DNA of 44,068 nt from Actinopolymorpha alba DSM 45243 (GTDB taxonomy: Bacteria; Actinomycetota; Actinomycetes; Propionibacteriales; Actinopolymorphaceae), in assembly GCF_000373925.1 (NCBI RefSeq), contig NZ_KB892788.1, forward strand, positions 1 through 44,068. Reading direction: 5' to 3'. The notes below the pieces were generated by a model. The model made no database searches and was not told where the DNA came from. It saw nothing but the letters and a program-made list of their open reading frames with translations. Below are positions 7,894-15,331 of the stretch, one piece after another. Position numbers and translations under genes: made by a program. How positions within the stretch are numbered: position 1 is the stretch's first letter; each line of letters opens with the position of its first letter.

Positions 7894-9707
7894 GCGAAGC
7901 TGCCGCACCAAAGTCACCCTGGCTTCCTGACTCGGTTCGTGCCCTGAAGCTCATCCTGGTCCTCGCGTTCCGAGCGGATCTCGTGGGGACGATTCTTCTG
8001 TGCCTGTCGCTGCCGCTCAGCTACGTCTCGCCCGCTTTCGGTGCGCTGGCCGTGAAAGCGCTGATCGAGTCCGACATCGACAGCGCGTCGTCGGTCGCCT
8101 GGGCGGCGACGCTTGCGGGGCTGGCCGCCGCGGCAGCGTTCGGCTCCATGCAGTTGAGTGTCTACCTGATCCACGTTGTCGGGAAGAAGATCGACCTCGT
8201 TGTCCAGCGACAGCTCACCGAGATGCTCGCCGGACTTCCTGGCATCGAGCACTTCGAGCGGCCGGACGTCTTCAACCAGATCCAGGTCCTGCGTAAAGAG
8301 TCGGGCATCATCGGTGTCGGTATCACCGCGACGCTGAGCTTGTTCGGCACGGTGTTCCAAGCGGTCATCGCGTGCGTTCTGCTAGCCGCTCAGACTCCAC
8401 TGCTGCTGCTCCTGCTGCTGTTCGCCCTTCCGTCGTTCGTCATCGGAGGAATCTCCAATCGTTGGATCCGCGTGGCCCAAGAGGAGACGGCAGAGTCCGA
8501 TCGCCTGCTGCATCGCTTCGTCGCAATGGCCGGCGAGATGCCGGTCGCGCGTGAGGCTCGCCTCTTCAGACTCGGCACTGAGCTGCGGGACAGGCGGCGG
8601 CGCCTCGCAAACCACGTGGACCAGACCCAAGGCAGAGCCCTCACGCGCTCGACTCTGCTGAGCGCCGGCGGAGACCTCGTCTTCGCAGTGGGCTACCTTG
8701 GCGCCGTCGCGTTGGTTGTCGCCCGTACCCTGGCCGGCGAACTGACAGTCGGCGATGTGATCGTCACGCTGGTGCTTGCCGGTCAGACCCAGGGGTTCGT
8801 TTCCGGCCTCGTGAACGGGGTCCGTGACGTCGCCAGCGTATGCATCGTGGGAGCGAAGATGGAGTGGCTGTCTCGCTACCGACGTACGCAGGCACGCGAC
8901 GCAGACACTCCGACCGCCGAACCCCCGCGCCGCCTCACTGAGGGTATCCGGCTGGACAAGGTGTCCTTCACGTATCCCGGCACCTCGAAGGAGGTCCTCA
9001 GCGATGTCTCGTTGGTGTTCGAACCAGGCACCGTGGTCGGGCTCGTTGGGGAGAACGGCGCCGGAAAGACTTCGCTTGTCAAGCTCCTGCTCGGCCTTTA
9101 TCAACCGACGTCCGGACGGGTGCAGGTCGACGGCCAGGACCTGTCGGGGATCGACCCGGAGGCGTGGAGAAGGCGTACGAGCGGGGCGTTTCAGGACTTC
9201 TGCCGGCCGGAGTTTCGCGCGCGTGAGTGCATAGGCATGGGCGACGTGGAACGCATGGACGACGAGGACGCCGTCCTGACCGCAGTGAGGCGGGGTACTG
9301 CGGAGCATGTCATAGCTGGCCTGGCCCACGGCCTGGACGCTCAGCTCGGATCCTCCTGGAAGGCAGGCGTCGACCTCTCCGGCGGGGAATGGCAGCGGCT
9401 CTCGCTGGCGCGTGGCCAGATGCGCAGGACACCACTCCTGCTCGTCATGGACGAACCCACCGCATCGCTCGACACCGAGGCGGAGCACCAGATCTTCCTC
9501 ACCTTCGCGAGCGCAGCCAAAGACGTCGCGGAGGTCGGCGGCATCACCTTGTTGATAACGCACAGGTTCTCCAGTGTGCAGATGGCCGACCAGATCGTCG
9601 TACTCGATGAAGGCCGCGTTCGGGAGGTCGGCACGCATCACGAGCTCGTTCGGAGGAACGGGTTGTACGCCGAATTGTTCGACCTCCAAGCGGAGGCCTA
9701 CCGCTAA
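7890..9707 (+). CDS. ABC transporter half, permease-ATPase fusion (second of pair)
   Basis: A 605-residue protein whose ATG overlaps the stop of its partner. The frame is open further upstream, but that part lies inside the partner gene and is not family-like. The membrane domain (about 1-330) has helices near 22-55, 68-96, 143-190 and 258-300. The ATPase domain has Walker A GENGAGKTS at 387-395, LSGGEWQRL as signature, Walker B LLLVMDEP and H-loop ITHRF. Its signature ends in Glu rather than Gln. Both nucleotide sites therefore look competent. It is followed by a strong hairpin terminator. Confidence 0.9.
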   Translation: MSEAAAPKSPWLPDSVRALKLILVLAFRADLVGTILLCLSLPLSYVSPAFGALAVKALIESDIDSASSVAWAATLAGLAAAAAFGSMQLSVYLIHVVGKKIDLVVQRQLTEMLAGLPGIEHFERPDVFNQIQVLRKESGIIGVGITATLSLFGTVFQAVIACVLLAAQTPLLLLLLLFALPSFVIGGISNRWIRVAQEETAESDRLLHRFVAMAGEMPVAREARLFRLGTELRDRRRRLANHVDQTQGRALTRSTLLSAGGDLVFAVGYLGAVALVVARTLAGELTVGDVIVTLVLAGQTQGFVSGLVNGVRDVASVCIVGAKMEWLSRYRRTQARDADTPTAEPPRRLTEGIRLDKVSFTYPGTSKEVLSDVSLVFEPGTVVGLVGENGAGKTSLVKLLLGLYQPTSGRVQVDGQDLSGIDPEAWRRRTSGAFQDFCRPEFRARECIGMGDVERMDDEDAVLTAVRRGTAEHVIAGLAHGLDAQLGSSWKAGVDLSGGEWQRLSLARGQMRRTPLLLVMDEPTASLDTEAEHQIFLTFASAAKDVAEVGGITLLITHRFSSVQMADQIVVLDEGRVREVGTHHELVRRNGLYAELFDLQAEAYR

Positions 9708-9837
9708 GCCAGCGGCTGCCGCACTCCTGGCCAGCACCGATCGTGCTGCGGCGAATTTGATCGAAAGACTTGCTCAACTCGCGTCATGATCGCGTCCTTG
9801 GCGTGTCCTAGCTGAGGGCGGCGAGTTCGCCTGCCCG

Positions 9838-9872
9838 GGTGTCCGGCCCGAATTCCCTGCGGGCCGGACACC
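9838..9872. terminator. hairpin terminator between convergent genes
   Basis: Perfect 13-base arms GGTGTCCGGCCCG and CGGGCCGGACACC with a 9-base loop. There is no T-run, as is usual in high-GC actinobacteria. It lies between the ABC pair (+) and the RibD-type remnant (-) and would work in both directions. Confidence 0.85.
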
Positions 9873-9894
9873 GCCGCGACACAGCTGTCCCCGA

Positions 9895-10340
9895 TCAGTT
9901 ATCGGCAGGACGGTAGATGGCGATGATCACACCTGGGCCCGTGCGCTGCCAAACACCACCAGGTTCCCCTCGAGCTCCTTCTTGAGCGTGGCCACCTCGT
10001 CGGAAGCTTCACCCTTCAACAGCGTGGAGTTCTGCCAGGGCAGCGGCTCGCTCAGCGTCCTCGATGCCACGTACTTCTGCACGCGGTTGAGTGCCTCGGT
10101 GAACGGATTCCTCTCCTGCTTGGGCCAGTAGTCGGCGAATCGCTCGTACGTCGTACGGCCAGCCAGCAGGGACCACCCGCCTGACATGCGCGCGCTCATC
10201 ACCTCCTGCATGGCCGGATCTGCTCCACGGCTCGCCCAACCGCCGTGCCGGAAGCCATCGCGAGGATCCTCATCCGGGTGCCCCGGCGCCTGCATGACAC
10301 CATCGAGCGTCACGTGCTCGATCACCACAACCTTGCCCAT
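9895..10340 (-). pseudogene. RibD C-terminal/dihydrofolate-reductase-like gene with internal deletion
   Basis: From ATG 10340 the frame reads GKVVVIEHVTLDGVMQAPGH, then AGRTTYERFADYWP and NLVVFGSAR, the first two thirds of a RibD_C/DHFR-fold reductase. It then hits a stop at 9927. In another frame immediately afterwards comes TGPGVIIAIYRPADN and a stop at 9895, the normal last strand of the same family. The intervening block of roughly 55-60 residues (the ELVQSLM...LVLGxG part) is missing. The gene has lost an internal segment with a frameshift and is most likely dead. An intact paralogue lies at 35104-35655. Confidence 0.75.
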
Positions 10341-10405
10341 GCGATCTCGTTCGTCGTCGTCCGCAGGGACTCGACAAGGAAAACGACAAGGAGGTACAGA
10401 CCCCC

Positions 10406-11179
10406 ATGTACGAACTCTCCCCATGCATCGAGCTCCTCTTCACCGAATATGACCGGCCGTTCCTCGACCGCATCCGCGCGGCCGCCGCAGCCGGTGTGCC
10501 CGCCGTGGAGTTCTGGTTCTGGCAAGACCAGGACATTGCCGAGGTCCAGGCAGTCCTCAAGGACACGGGCATGTCCATAACCTCACTGGTAGCTGAGCCC
10601 TGGGGCGCCGCTATCAACCCCGACCGACGACCGGAATTCCTCCAAGGAGTCACCCAGGCCTGCGCCCTGGCCAGCAGGCTCGCGGCACCTGCTGTCGTTG
10701 TCGTGGCCGGTGACGAGCTGCCGGAAGTCCCACGCGCGACCCAGCACGCGACAGTTGTCGAGGCGCTCACCGCCGCCGCACCCATTGCGGCCGACTACGG
10801 CGTGACGCTCGTCCTGGAACCCCTCAACACCTTCGACCACCGCGGCCACTACCTTCGCGACACGAGCGAAGGACTCGACATCATCCGTGAGGTCGACCAA
10901 CGCAGCGTCCGGCTTCTCTACGACCTCTACCACTCCGTCATGATGGGTGAAGACCCACAGCAGGTCCTCTCCGGGAACGGCGACCTCATCGCGCACGTCC
11001 AGATCGCCGACGTACCCGGACGCGGCGAACCTGGTACAGGGAACATCGACTGGTCACTCCAACTCAACACCCTGCACGATGTCGGCTACCGAGGACGTCT
11101 TGGGCTGGAGTACTACCCGCAAACCGACTCCGCGGCCTCCTTGGCCTACTTGCAGCGGCTCTTGAGCAGGTCGGTCTGA
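10406..11179 (+). CDS. hydroxypyruvate isomerase family protein (Hyi-like TIM barrel)
   Basis: A 257-residue protein. The AAGGAGG ribosome site sits about 12 bases from ATG 10406, and the start is separated by 65 bases from the divergent RibD-type remnant. Family hallmarks are VLEPLNTFDHRGHYL, LLYDLYHSVMMGE, HVQIADVPGRGEPGTGNIDW and GLEYYP; they supply the metal-binding Glu, Asp, His and Glu of the xylose-isomerase-like barrel. Close relatives interconvert hydroxypyruvate and tartronate semialdehyde in glyoxylate metabolism. No glyoxylate carboligase or tartronate-semialdehyde reductase is adjacent, so the substrate may differ. Confidence 0.82.
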   Translation: MYELSPCIELLFTEYDRPFLDRIRAAAAAGVPAVEFWFWQDQDIAEVQAVLKDTGMSITSLVAEPWGAAINPDRRPEFLQGVTQACALASRLAAPAVVVVAGDELPEVPRATQHATVVEALTAAAPIAADYGVTLVLEPLNTFDHRGHYLRDTSEGLDIIREVDQRSVRLLYDLYHSVMMGEDPQQVLSGNGDLIAHVQIADVPGRGEPGTGNIDWSLQLNTLHDVGYRGRLGLEYYPQTDSAASLAYLQRLLSRSV

Positions 11180-11260
11180 ATGTAGGAGTTGATGCGCGAG
11201 GCGGCTCGGCCGTCAAAGAAGACGGTTTACCGACCGTGTCTTGATGGGCACTCGTGCGTC

Positions 11261-11650
11261 ATGCGTGCTATCTGCCCTATGTGCGGCGGGACCGGACAGC
11301 TCAGTGTCGAACATTGCGCGGCTTCGTTGCGGGACCGACGCGTTGTCAGCGTCCTTATCCCTCGACGATGCGCGACGTGCAGGGGCTGTGGATGGCCGCC
11401 GCACCCGCGATCGGCCAAGCCGACGCGCCCACCAGCGAGCGTCCTGGACACCTCACGGGACGTGAAACAACCCGCCCCGATCCCATGGAGGTGGGGCGGA
11501 TTCATACGGTGGATCGAGAGCAGATTTAGACGGCGGCGCCGGGCGCGACCAGGCCGGACTCGTACGCGAACACCACCAGCTGGGCCCGGTCCCGGGCGGC
11601 AACCTTTGCCATCGCTCGCGAGACGTGGGTCTTGGCCGTCAGCGGGCTGA
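11261..11650 (+). CDS. small zinc-ribbon protein, copy 1 (paralogue of 34431-34835)
   Basis: Not a family I recognise. It begins MRAICPMCGGTG and has a second pair in CATCRGCGW, two CxxC knuckles 33 residues apart resembling half of a DnaJ-type zinc finger. A basic, proline-rich tail follows, with the conserved QPAPIPW and a GGF-x-RW-x-ESR block. About two thirds of the first 86 residues are identical to copy 2. Most nucleotide differences are synonymous, and the only gaps are 3 and 6 bases. That argues strongly for a real, selected protein. Similarity stops at about 11526, exactly at the stop codon of the convergent response-regulator gene. The frame then runs 125 bases antisense to that gene, so the last 40 residues (Arg/Pro-rich) are probably not native. 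The frame is open back to 11189 (MMREAARP), but the upstream part is conserved as DNA in a different frame, so the ATG at 11261 is preferred. No strong ribosome site is seen. Confidence 0.6.
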   Translation: MRAICPMCGGTGQLSVEHCAASLRDRRVVSVLIPRRCATCRGCGWPPHPRSAKPTRPPASVLDTSRDVKQPAPIPWRWGGFIRWIESRFRRRRRARPGRTRTRTPPAGPGPGRQPLPSLARRGSWPSAG

Positions 11651-12203
11651 CGACGAGCCGCGAGGCGATGTCGTCGTTGGACAGTCCGGACGCGACCAGA
11701 CGGACGACCTCGCGTTCCCGCGCGGTCAGAGCAGTCAGCTCTGGTGGCTCCCGGCGCGGGCGGGCATCCGCCGACGAAGCACGGATGCACCGGGCGATCA
11801 CGGTCCTGGTGATACTTGGCGAGAGCAGCGCGTCGCCGCGCGCCACGATGCGTACGGCCTGAAGCAGCTCATCAGGCTCGATGTCCTTCACCAGGAAGCC
11901 GCTGGCACCCGACCGCAGCGCCGCGAAGACGTTCTCCTCCTCCGCGAAGGTGGTGAGGACGACGACCCGCACGGCGTTCAGCCCCGGGTCGGTGGTGATC
12001 CGGCGGGTCGCTGTCACCCCGTCAACCTCCGGCATCTGAATGTCCATCAGGACCACATCAGGCCGGAGTTCGCGAGTCAGGGCGATCGCCTGCCCGCCGT
12101 TGTCGGCTTCGCCGACCACCTCGATGTCGGTCGCACTCTCCAGAAGTGCCCGGAAGCCGGCTCGGACCAAAGCCTGGTCATCGGCCAACAGCAGACGGAT
12201 CAC
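11526..12203 (-). CDS. NarL/LuxR-family response regulator
   Basis: A 225-residue protein. The receiver domain starts VIRLLLADDQ, has phospho-acceptor Asp54 in LMDIQMPEVDG, the Thr of VVVLTTF and the Lys of FLVKDIEPD. The C-terminal LuxR helix-turn-helix reads LTAREREVVRLVASGLSNDDIA. GTG 12203 overlaps the stop of the upstream kinase gene by four bases (ATGTGA). That coupling makes it the cognate partner of the kinase. The 3' end touches the zinc-ribbon gene on the other strand. Its targets cannot be read from sequence. Confidence 0.93.
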   Translation of the reverse strand: MIRLLLADDQALVRAGFRALLESATDIEVVGEADNGGQAIALTRELRPDVVLMDIQMPEVDGVTATRRITTDPGLNAVRVVVLTTFAEEENVFAALRSGASGFLVKDIEPDELLQAVRIVARGDALLSPSITRTVIARCIRASSADARPRREPPELTALTAREREVVRLVASGLSNDDIASRLVVSPLTAKTHVSRAMAKVAARDRAQLVVFAYESGLVAPGAAV

Positions 12204-13435
12204 ATCGCCTCCCGGGGCAGGCGCGCCCACACACTGAAGCCTCGTCCGGACTTCGGTCCGGCTTCGAACTGGCCACCGAGTGCCTCGGCCCGCTCCCGCA
12301 TCCCGGCCAGACCGTGCCCGCCGCTCGGGCGCTTCCCGTCAGTGCGTACACCATCGGTGCCCACGCCCGAACCGCCATCGGCGGTGCCTACGCCGTCGTC
12401 GCTCACCTCGACCGTGACCCATTCCGGCTCCCAGGTCAGGCTCACCTGCGCCCGTGCCGACGGCCCGGCGTGGCGCAACACGTTGGTCAGCGACTCCTGG
12501 AGGATCCGGTACACCGCGTGGTCAGTCGGCTCGGCCAGTCGCGGGTCGTCGAGGTCGCTGTCGAAGGTGATGTCCAGGCCAGCCGCTCTTACCGCGGCCA
12601 GCAGATCTGGCAGCCGGTGAAGGCCGCCGTCGTGGGCTGCCATCGTGGCCGGCTCACCGTCAGCTCGTATGACAGCCAGGGTCGAACGCATCTCGGCCAA
12701 CGCCTCCTTGCCGGTACGCCGGATCGCGGTCAGCGCTTCACGGGCGTGGTCGGGCTCACGGTCGATCAGGTGCAGCGCGGTGCCTGACTGTACGGTGATG
12801 GTGGCGATGGCGTGGGCCACTGTGTCGTGGAGTTCTCGGGCGATGCGCAGGCGTTCCTCAGCGACCCGCTGGCGGGCGAGCAGCTCCTGCTCCTCTTCTG
12901 CCAGGCGCAGACGCTGGCGCACCTCTGCGGCGTACGCTCGTCGACTGCACGCGAGCGCGCCCAGCAGCATCGCCACGGCCGCCAACGCGAACTCCGGCAG
13001 GAAGATGGCGAATGCATCGAGCGGGGGTTCGCCACGACGTACCGTCACGAAGTAGCCGGCCGACAGGAAGGCGACGGGGACCGGCAACGCCCGCCACAGG
13101 AACCCTGCCCGCGCTGCGTCGTACAACGGGATGGCAAGCACCACCGAGGGCGGGAAGCCCGGATAACCCAGCGTGTAGAACACCAACAGGGCCACCGCGA
13201 CCAGGTAGAGCGTGGCCACCGGCAACCGCCGCCTCAGCAGCAACGGCGCGGCCATCGCCACACCGAGTACGTACGCCAACCAGTCACGATCGGCGGAATC
13301 GGCTTCACGCCCGGTCACGATCGCGATCTCGGCGGCGGCGAGCACCACACCTACCACCGCGGTATCGACCAACCATCGCCGAGCCGCGGTGCGCGTCCGA
13401 CTCCCGACCTGATCTCGGTCGGGCACCCGCATCAT
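12200..13435 (-). CDS. sensor histidine kinase, NarL-type (HisKA_3)
   Basis: A 411-residue membrane kinase. The N-terminal half has four to six hydrophobic segments between residues 25 and 165 and no large extracytoplasmic domain, so it probably senses the membrane or an intramembrane ligand. The coiled region 165-200 leads into the dimerisation box ARELHDTVAH with phospho-accepting His203. The ATPase domain has an ESLTNVLRHA N-box and DDGVG. A glycine-rich insertion of about 20 residues separates DDGVG from GHGLAGMRERA. ATG 13435 is chosen; GTG 13441 and ATG 13432 are also possible. It forms an operon with the response regulator. Confidence 0.9.
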   Translation of the reverse strand: MMRVPDRDQVGSRTRTAARRWLVDTAVVGVVLAAAEIAIVTGREADSADRDWLAYVLGVAMAAPLLLRRRLPVATLYLVAVALLVFYTLGYPGFPPSVVLAIPLYDAARAGFLWRALPVPVAFLSAGYFVTVRRGEPPLDAFAIFLPEFALAAVAMLLGALACSRRAYAAEVRQRLRLAEEEQELLARQRVAEERLRIARELHDTVAHAIATITVQSGTALHLIDREPDHAREALTAIRRTGKEALAEMRSTLAVIRADGEPATMAAHDGGLHRLPDLLAAVRAAGLDITFDSDLDDPRLAEPTDHAVYRILQESLTNVLRHAGPSARAQVSLTWEPEWVTVEVSDDGVGTADGGSGVGTDGVRTDGKRPSGGHGLAGMRERAEALGGQFEAGPKSGRGFSVWARLPREAM

Positions 13436-13485
13436 TGCCACCGGCCAACGGTACGCTCCGCGTGGCCCAACGGAGGTACGACGTC

Positions 13486-14358
13486 ATGAATTACCGAACT
13501 CTCCAAGCGGGGCAGACCGCGCAGGTCTGGTTCGGCGGCCCCGGCATGTCTGAGCCAGAGCTGTTGTTCGAGACGAGCCAGATCCTGATCGAGGCGCCCA
13601 ACTGGTCGCTGGACGGAGCGTCGCTGTTCGTCAACGGCAACGGCCGCCTCTGGCGGATCGACCTCGACGCCCCCCACACGGGACTCATCCCGATCGAGTT
13701 GCGCGATCTTCCCGAGATCAACAACGATCATGTGCTCGACCCCGACGGGCGGAACGTCTACTTGTCGGCGATGGACGGCCACATCTACCGAGGATCACTC
13801 ACTGGTGGCGAGGTGGTCCGGGTGACCTCCGAGGAAGGCATCTGGCACTTCCTGCACGGGGTGTCGCCCGACGGGACCCGGCTGGCCTACGTCAGGCTCC
13901 GCGACTTCGGCGAACCGGGGCGCCTCGCGCTGATGGAGCCGCACGGGCCGTCGGTGGTCGTCGACACCGGTGACGGTCACCTGGACGGTCCGGAATGGTC
14001 GCCGGACGGTACCTGGATCTACGTCAACTCCGGGAGCTTCACCCAGGCCCCGGGTCATGCCCAGCTCGCCCGCGTTCCAGACGGTGGCGGAGCCCTCGAG
14101 CGGCTCGTCACCAGCGAGACCGTCGACTGGTTCCCGCACCTGTCGCCGGACGGACAGTTCGCCTCCTACATCGTCTTTCCCGCCGGAACGCTGGGACATC
14201 CCCCGGACCTCGACGTCGAGGTGCGCGTCGTCGCGACCACCGACTGGTCGACTGCTGTCCAGTCCTACCCCGTGTTCGGCGGTCAAGGCACGATCAACGT
14301 CAACAGCTGGTCCCCGGACAGCGCGAGGTTCGCCTTCGTCGCGTACCCGCTGACATGA
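13486..14358 (+). CDS. TolB-like/WD40-type beta-propeller protein
   Basis: A 290-residue protein with ribosome site CGGAGG ahead of ATG 13486. The repeated blade signature is SPDG followed by a hydrophobic strand: SPDGTRLAYVR, SPDGTWIYVNS, SPDGQFASYIV and SPDSARFAFVA. The N-terminus has NWSLDGASLFVNG and DPDGRNVYLSA. Together these suggest five to six blades (PD40/TolB_C type). There is no signal peptide, so it is probably cytoplasmic. Its stop overlaps the ATG of an aldo/keto reductase (ACATGA), which suggests a functional link, perhaps in sugar metabolism; that is inference. Confidence 0.8.
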   Translation: MNYRTLQAGQTAQVWFGGPGMSEPELLFETSQILIEAPNWSLDGASLFVNGNGRLWRIDLDAPHTGLIPIELRDLPEINNDHVLDPDGRNVYLSAMDGHIYRGSLTGGEVVRVTSEEGIWHFLHGVSPDGTRLAYVRLRDFGEPGRLALMEPHGPSVVVDTGDGHLDGPEWSPDGTWIYVNSGSFTQAPGHAQLARVPDGGGALERLVTSETVDWFPHLSPDGQFASYIVFPAGTLGHPPDLDVEVRVVATTDWSTAVQSYPVFGGQGTINVNSWSPDSARFAFVAYPLT

Positions 14359-15320
14359 CCGATCACGACCTCAACCGTCAGGACTGGCTCCGGCCACTCG
14401 GCTCGACCGGGCTCACCGTCTCCGCGGTGGCCATCGGAGGCGGACCGATCGGCAGCATGCCGCAGATGTTTGGCTACGACGTTCCCGCCCAGCAGGCGAT
14501 CGATCTCGTAGCGGACATCCTCCGCGGCCCGATCCGCGTTATCGACACCTCCAACGGCTACTCAGACGGAGAGAGCGAGCGACGAATCGGAGCGGGAATC
14601 AGGCGAGTAGGAGGGCTCACCGGCGGGCACTGGATCGCCACCAAGGTCGACGGGCGAGACGGCAACTACTCCGGCGCACGGATTCGTCGATCCGTCGAGG
14701 AGAGCATGGAGCGCCTCGGACTCACGCACCTCCCGCTCGTCTACCTGCACGATCCCGAGTACGCGCTCGACCATGGACTCGACAGCCCGGGCGGCGCCGT
14801 CGATGCGTTGGTGTCCCTACGCGACCAAGGGGTCATCGGACACATCGGCGTCGCCGGCGGCGACATCGCCGTCATGAACCGCTTCCTTGACCTCGAGGTC
14901 TTCGAGGTGTTGCTGACCCACAACCGCTATTCCCTGGTCGACCGAAGCGCCGCCACGCTCATCGCGCGCGCTGCGGCCGCGGGCTTGGGCGTCGTGAACG
15001 CGGCGTACCTGGGTGGCGGCCTGCTCGCGAATCCACGCGGACCAAAGAGCTATGGCTACCGCCCCGCCAAACCGGCAACCATCGAAGCGGCGCTGGCCCT
15101 GGAGTGCTTGTGCAAGGAGTGGGGAACGGACCTGGCGACCGCCGCGTTGCAGTTCTCCCTTCGAGACCCGCGCATCCACATGTCGACCGTCGGGATCAGC
15201 AAACCCGAGCGACTCGCCGCTTTGTGGAGATCCATCCAGGTGGAACTGCCGAGCGAATTCTGGGCCGCCGCCGAAGACCTGCTACCTGATCCGGAAAACT
15301 GGCTGGAACCGCCCGCTTGA
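14355..15320 (+). CDS. aldo/keto reductase
   Basis: A 321-residue (alpha/beta)8-barrel oxidoreductase. The catalytic tetrad is visible: Asp64 in VIDTSNGY, Tyr69, Lys97 in IATKVDG and His132 in YLHDPEY. NADPH-binding signatures near the C-terminus (STVGISKPERL) are also present. The layout resembles D-threo-aldose/L-fucose dehydrogenase-like AKRs. It is translationally coupled to the beta-propeller gene upstream, and its end is only about ten bases from the convergent carboxylase gene. Substrate is probably a sugar or sugar derivative (inference). Confidence 0.88.
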   Translation: MTDHDLNRQDWLRPLGSTGLTVSAVAIGGGPIGSMPQMFGYDVPAQQAIDLVADILRGPIRVIDTSNGYSDGESERRIGAGIRRVGGLTGGHWIATKVDGRDGNYSGARIRRSVEESMERLGLTHLPLVYLHDPEYALDHGLDSPGGAVDALVSLRDQGVIGHIGVAGGDIAVMNRFLDLEVFEVLLTHNRYSLVDRSAATLIARAAAAGLGVVNAAYLGGGLLANPRGPKSYGYRPAKPATIEAALALECLCKEWGTDLATAALQFSLRDPRIHMSTVGISKPERLAALWRSIQVELPSEFWAAAEDLLPDPENWLEPPA

Positions 15321-15331
15321 CCGGCAGGGAT

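Noticed and set aside
11213-11404. Minus-strand readings across the zinc-ribbon genes (also 34341-34757)
   Set aside because: The conserved in-frame gaps and synonymous changes fit the plus strand only.
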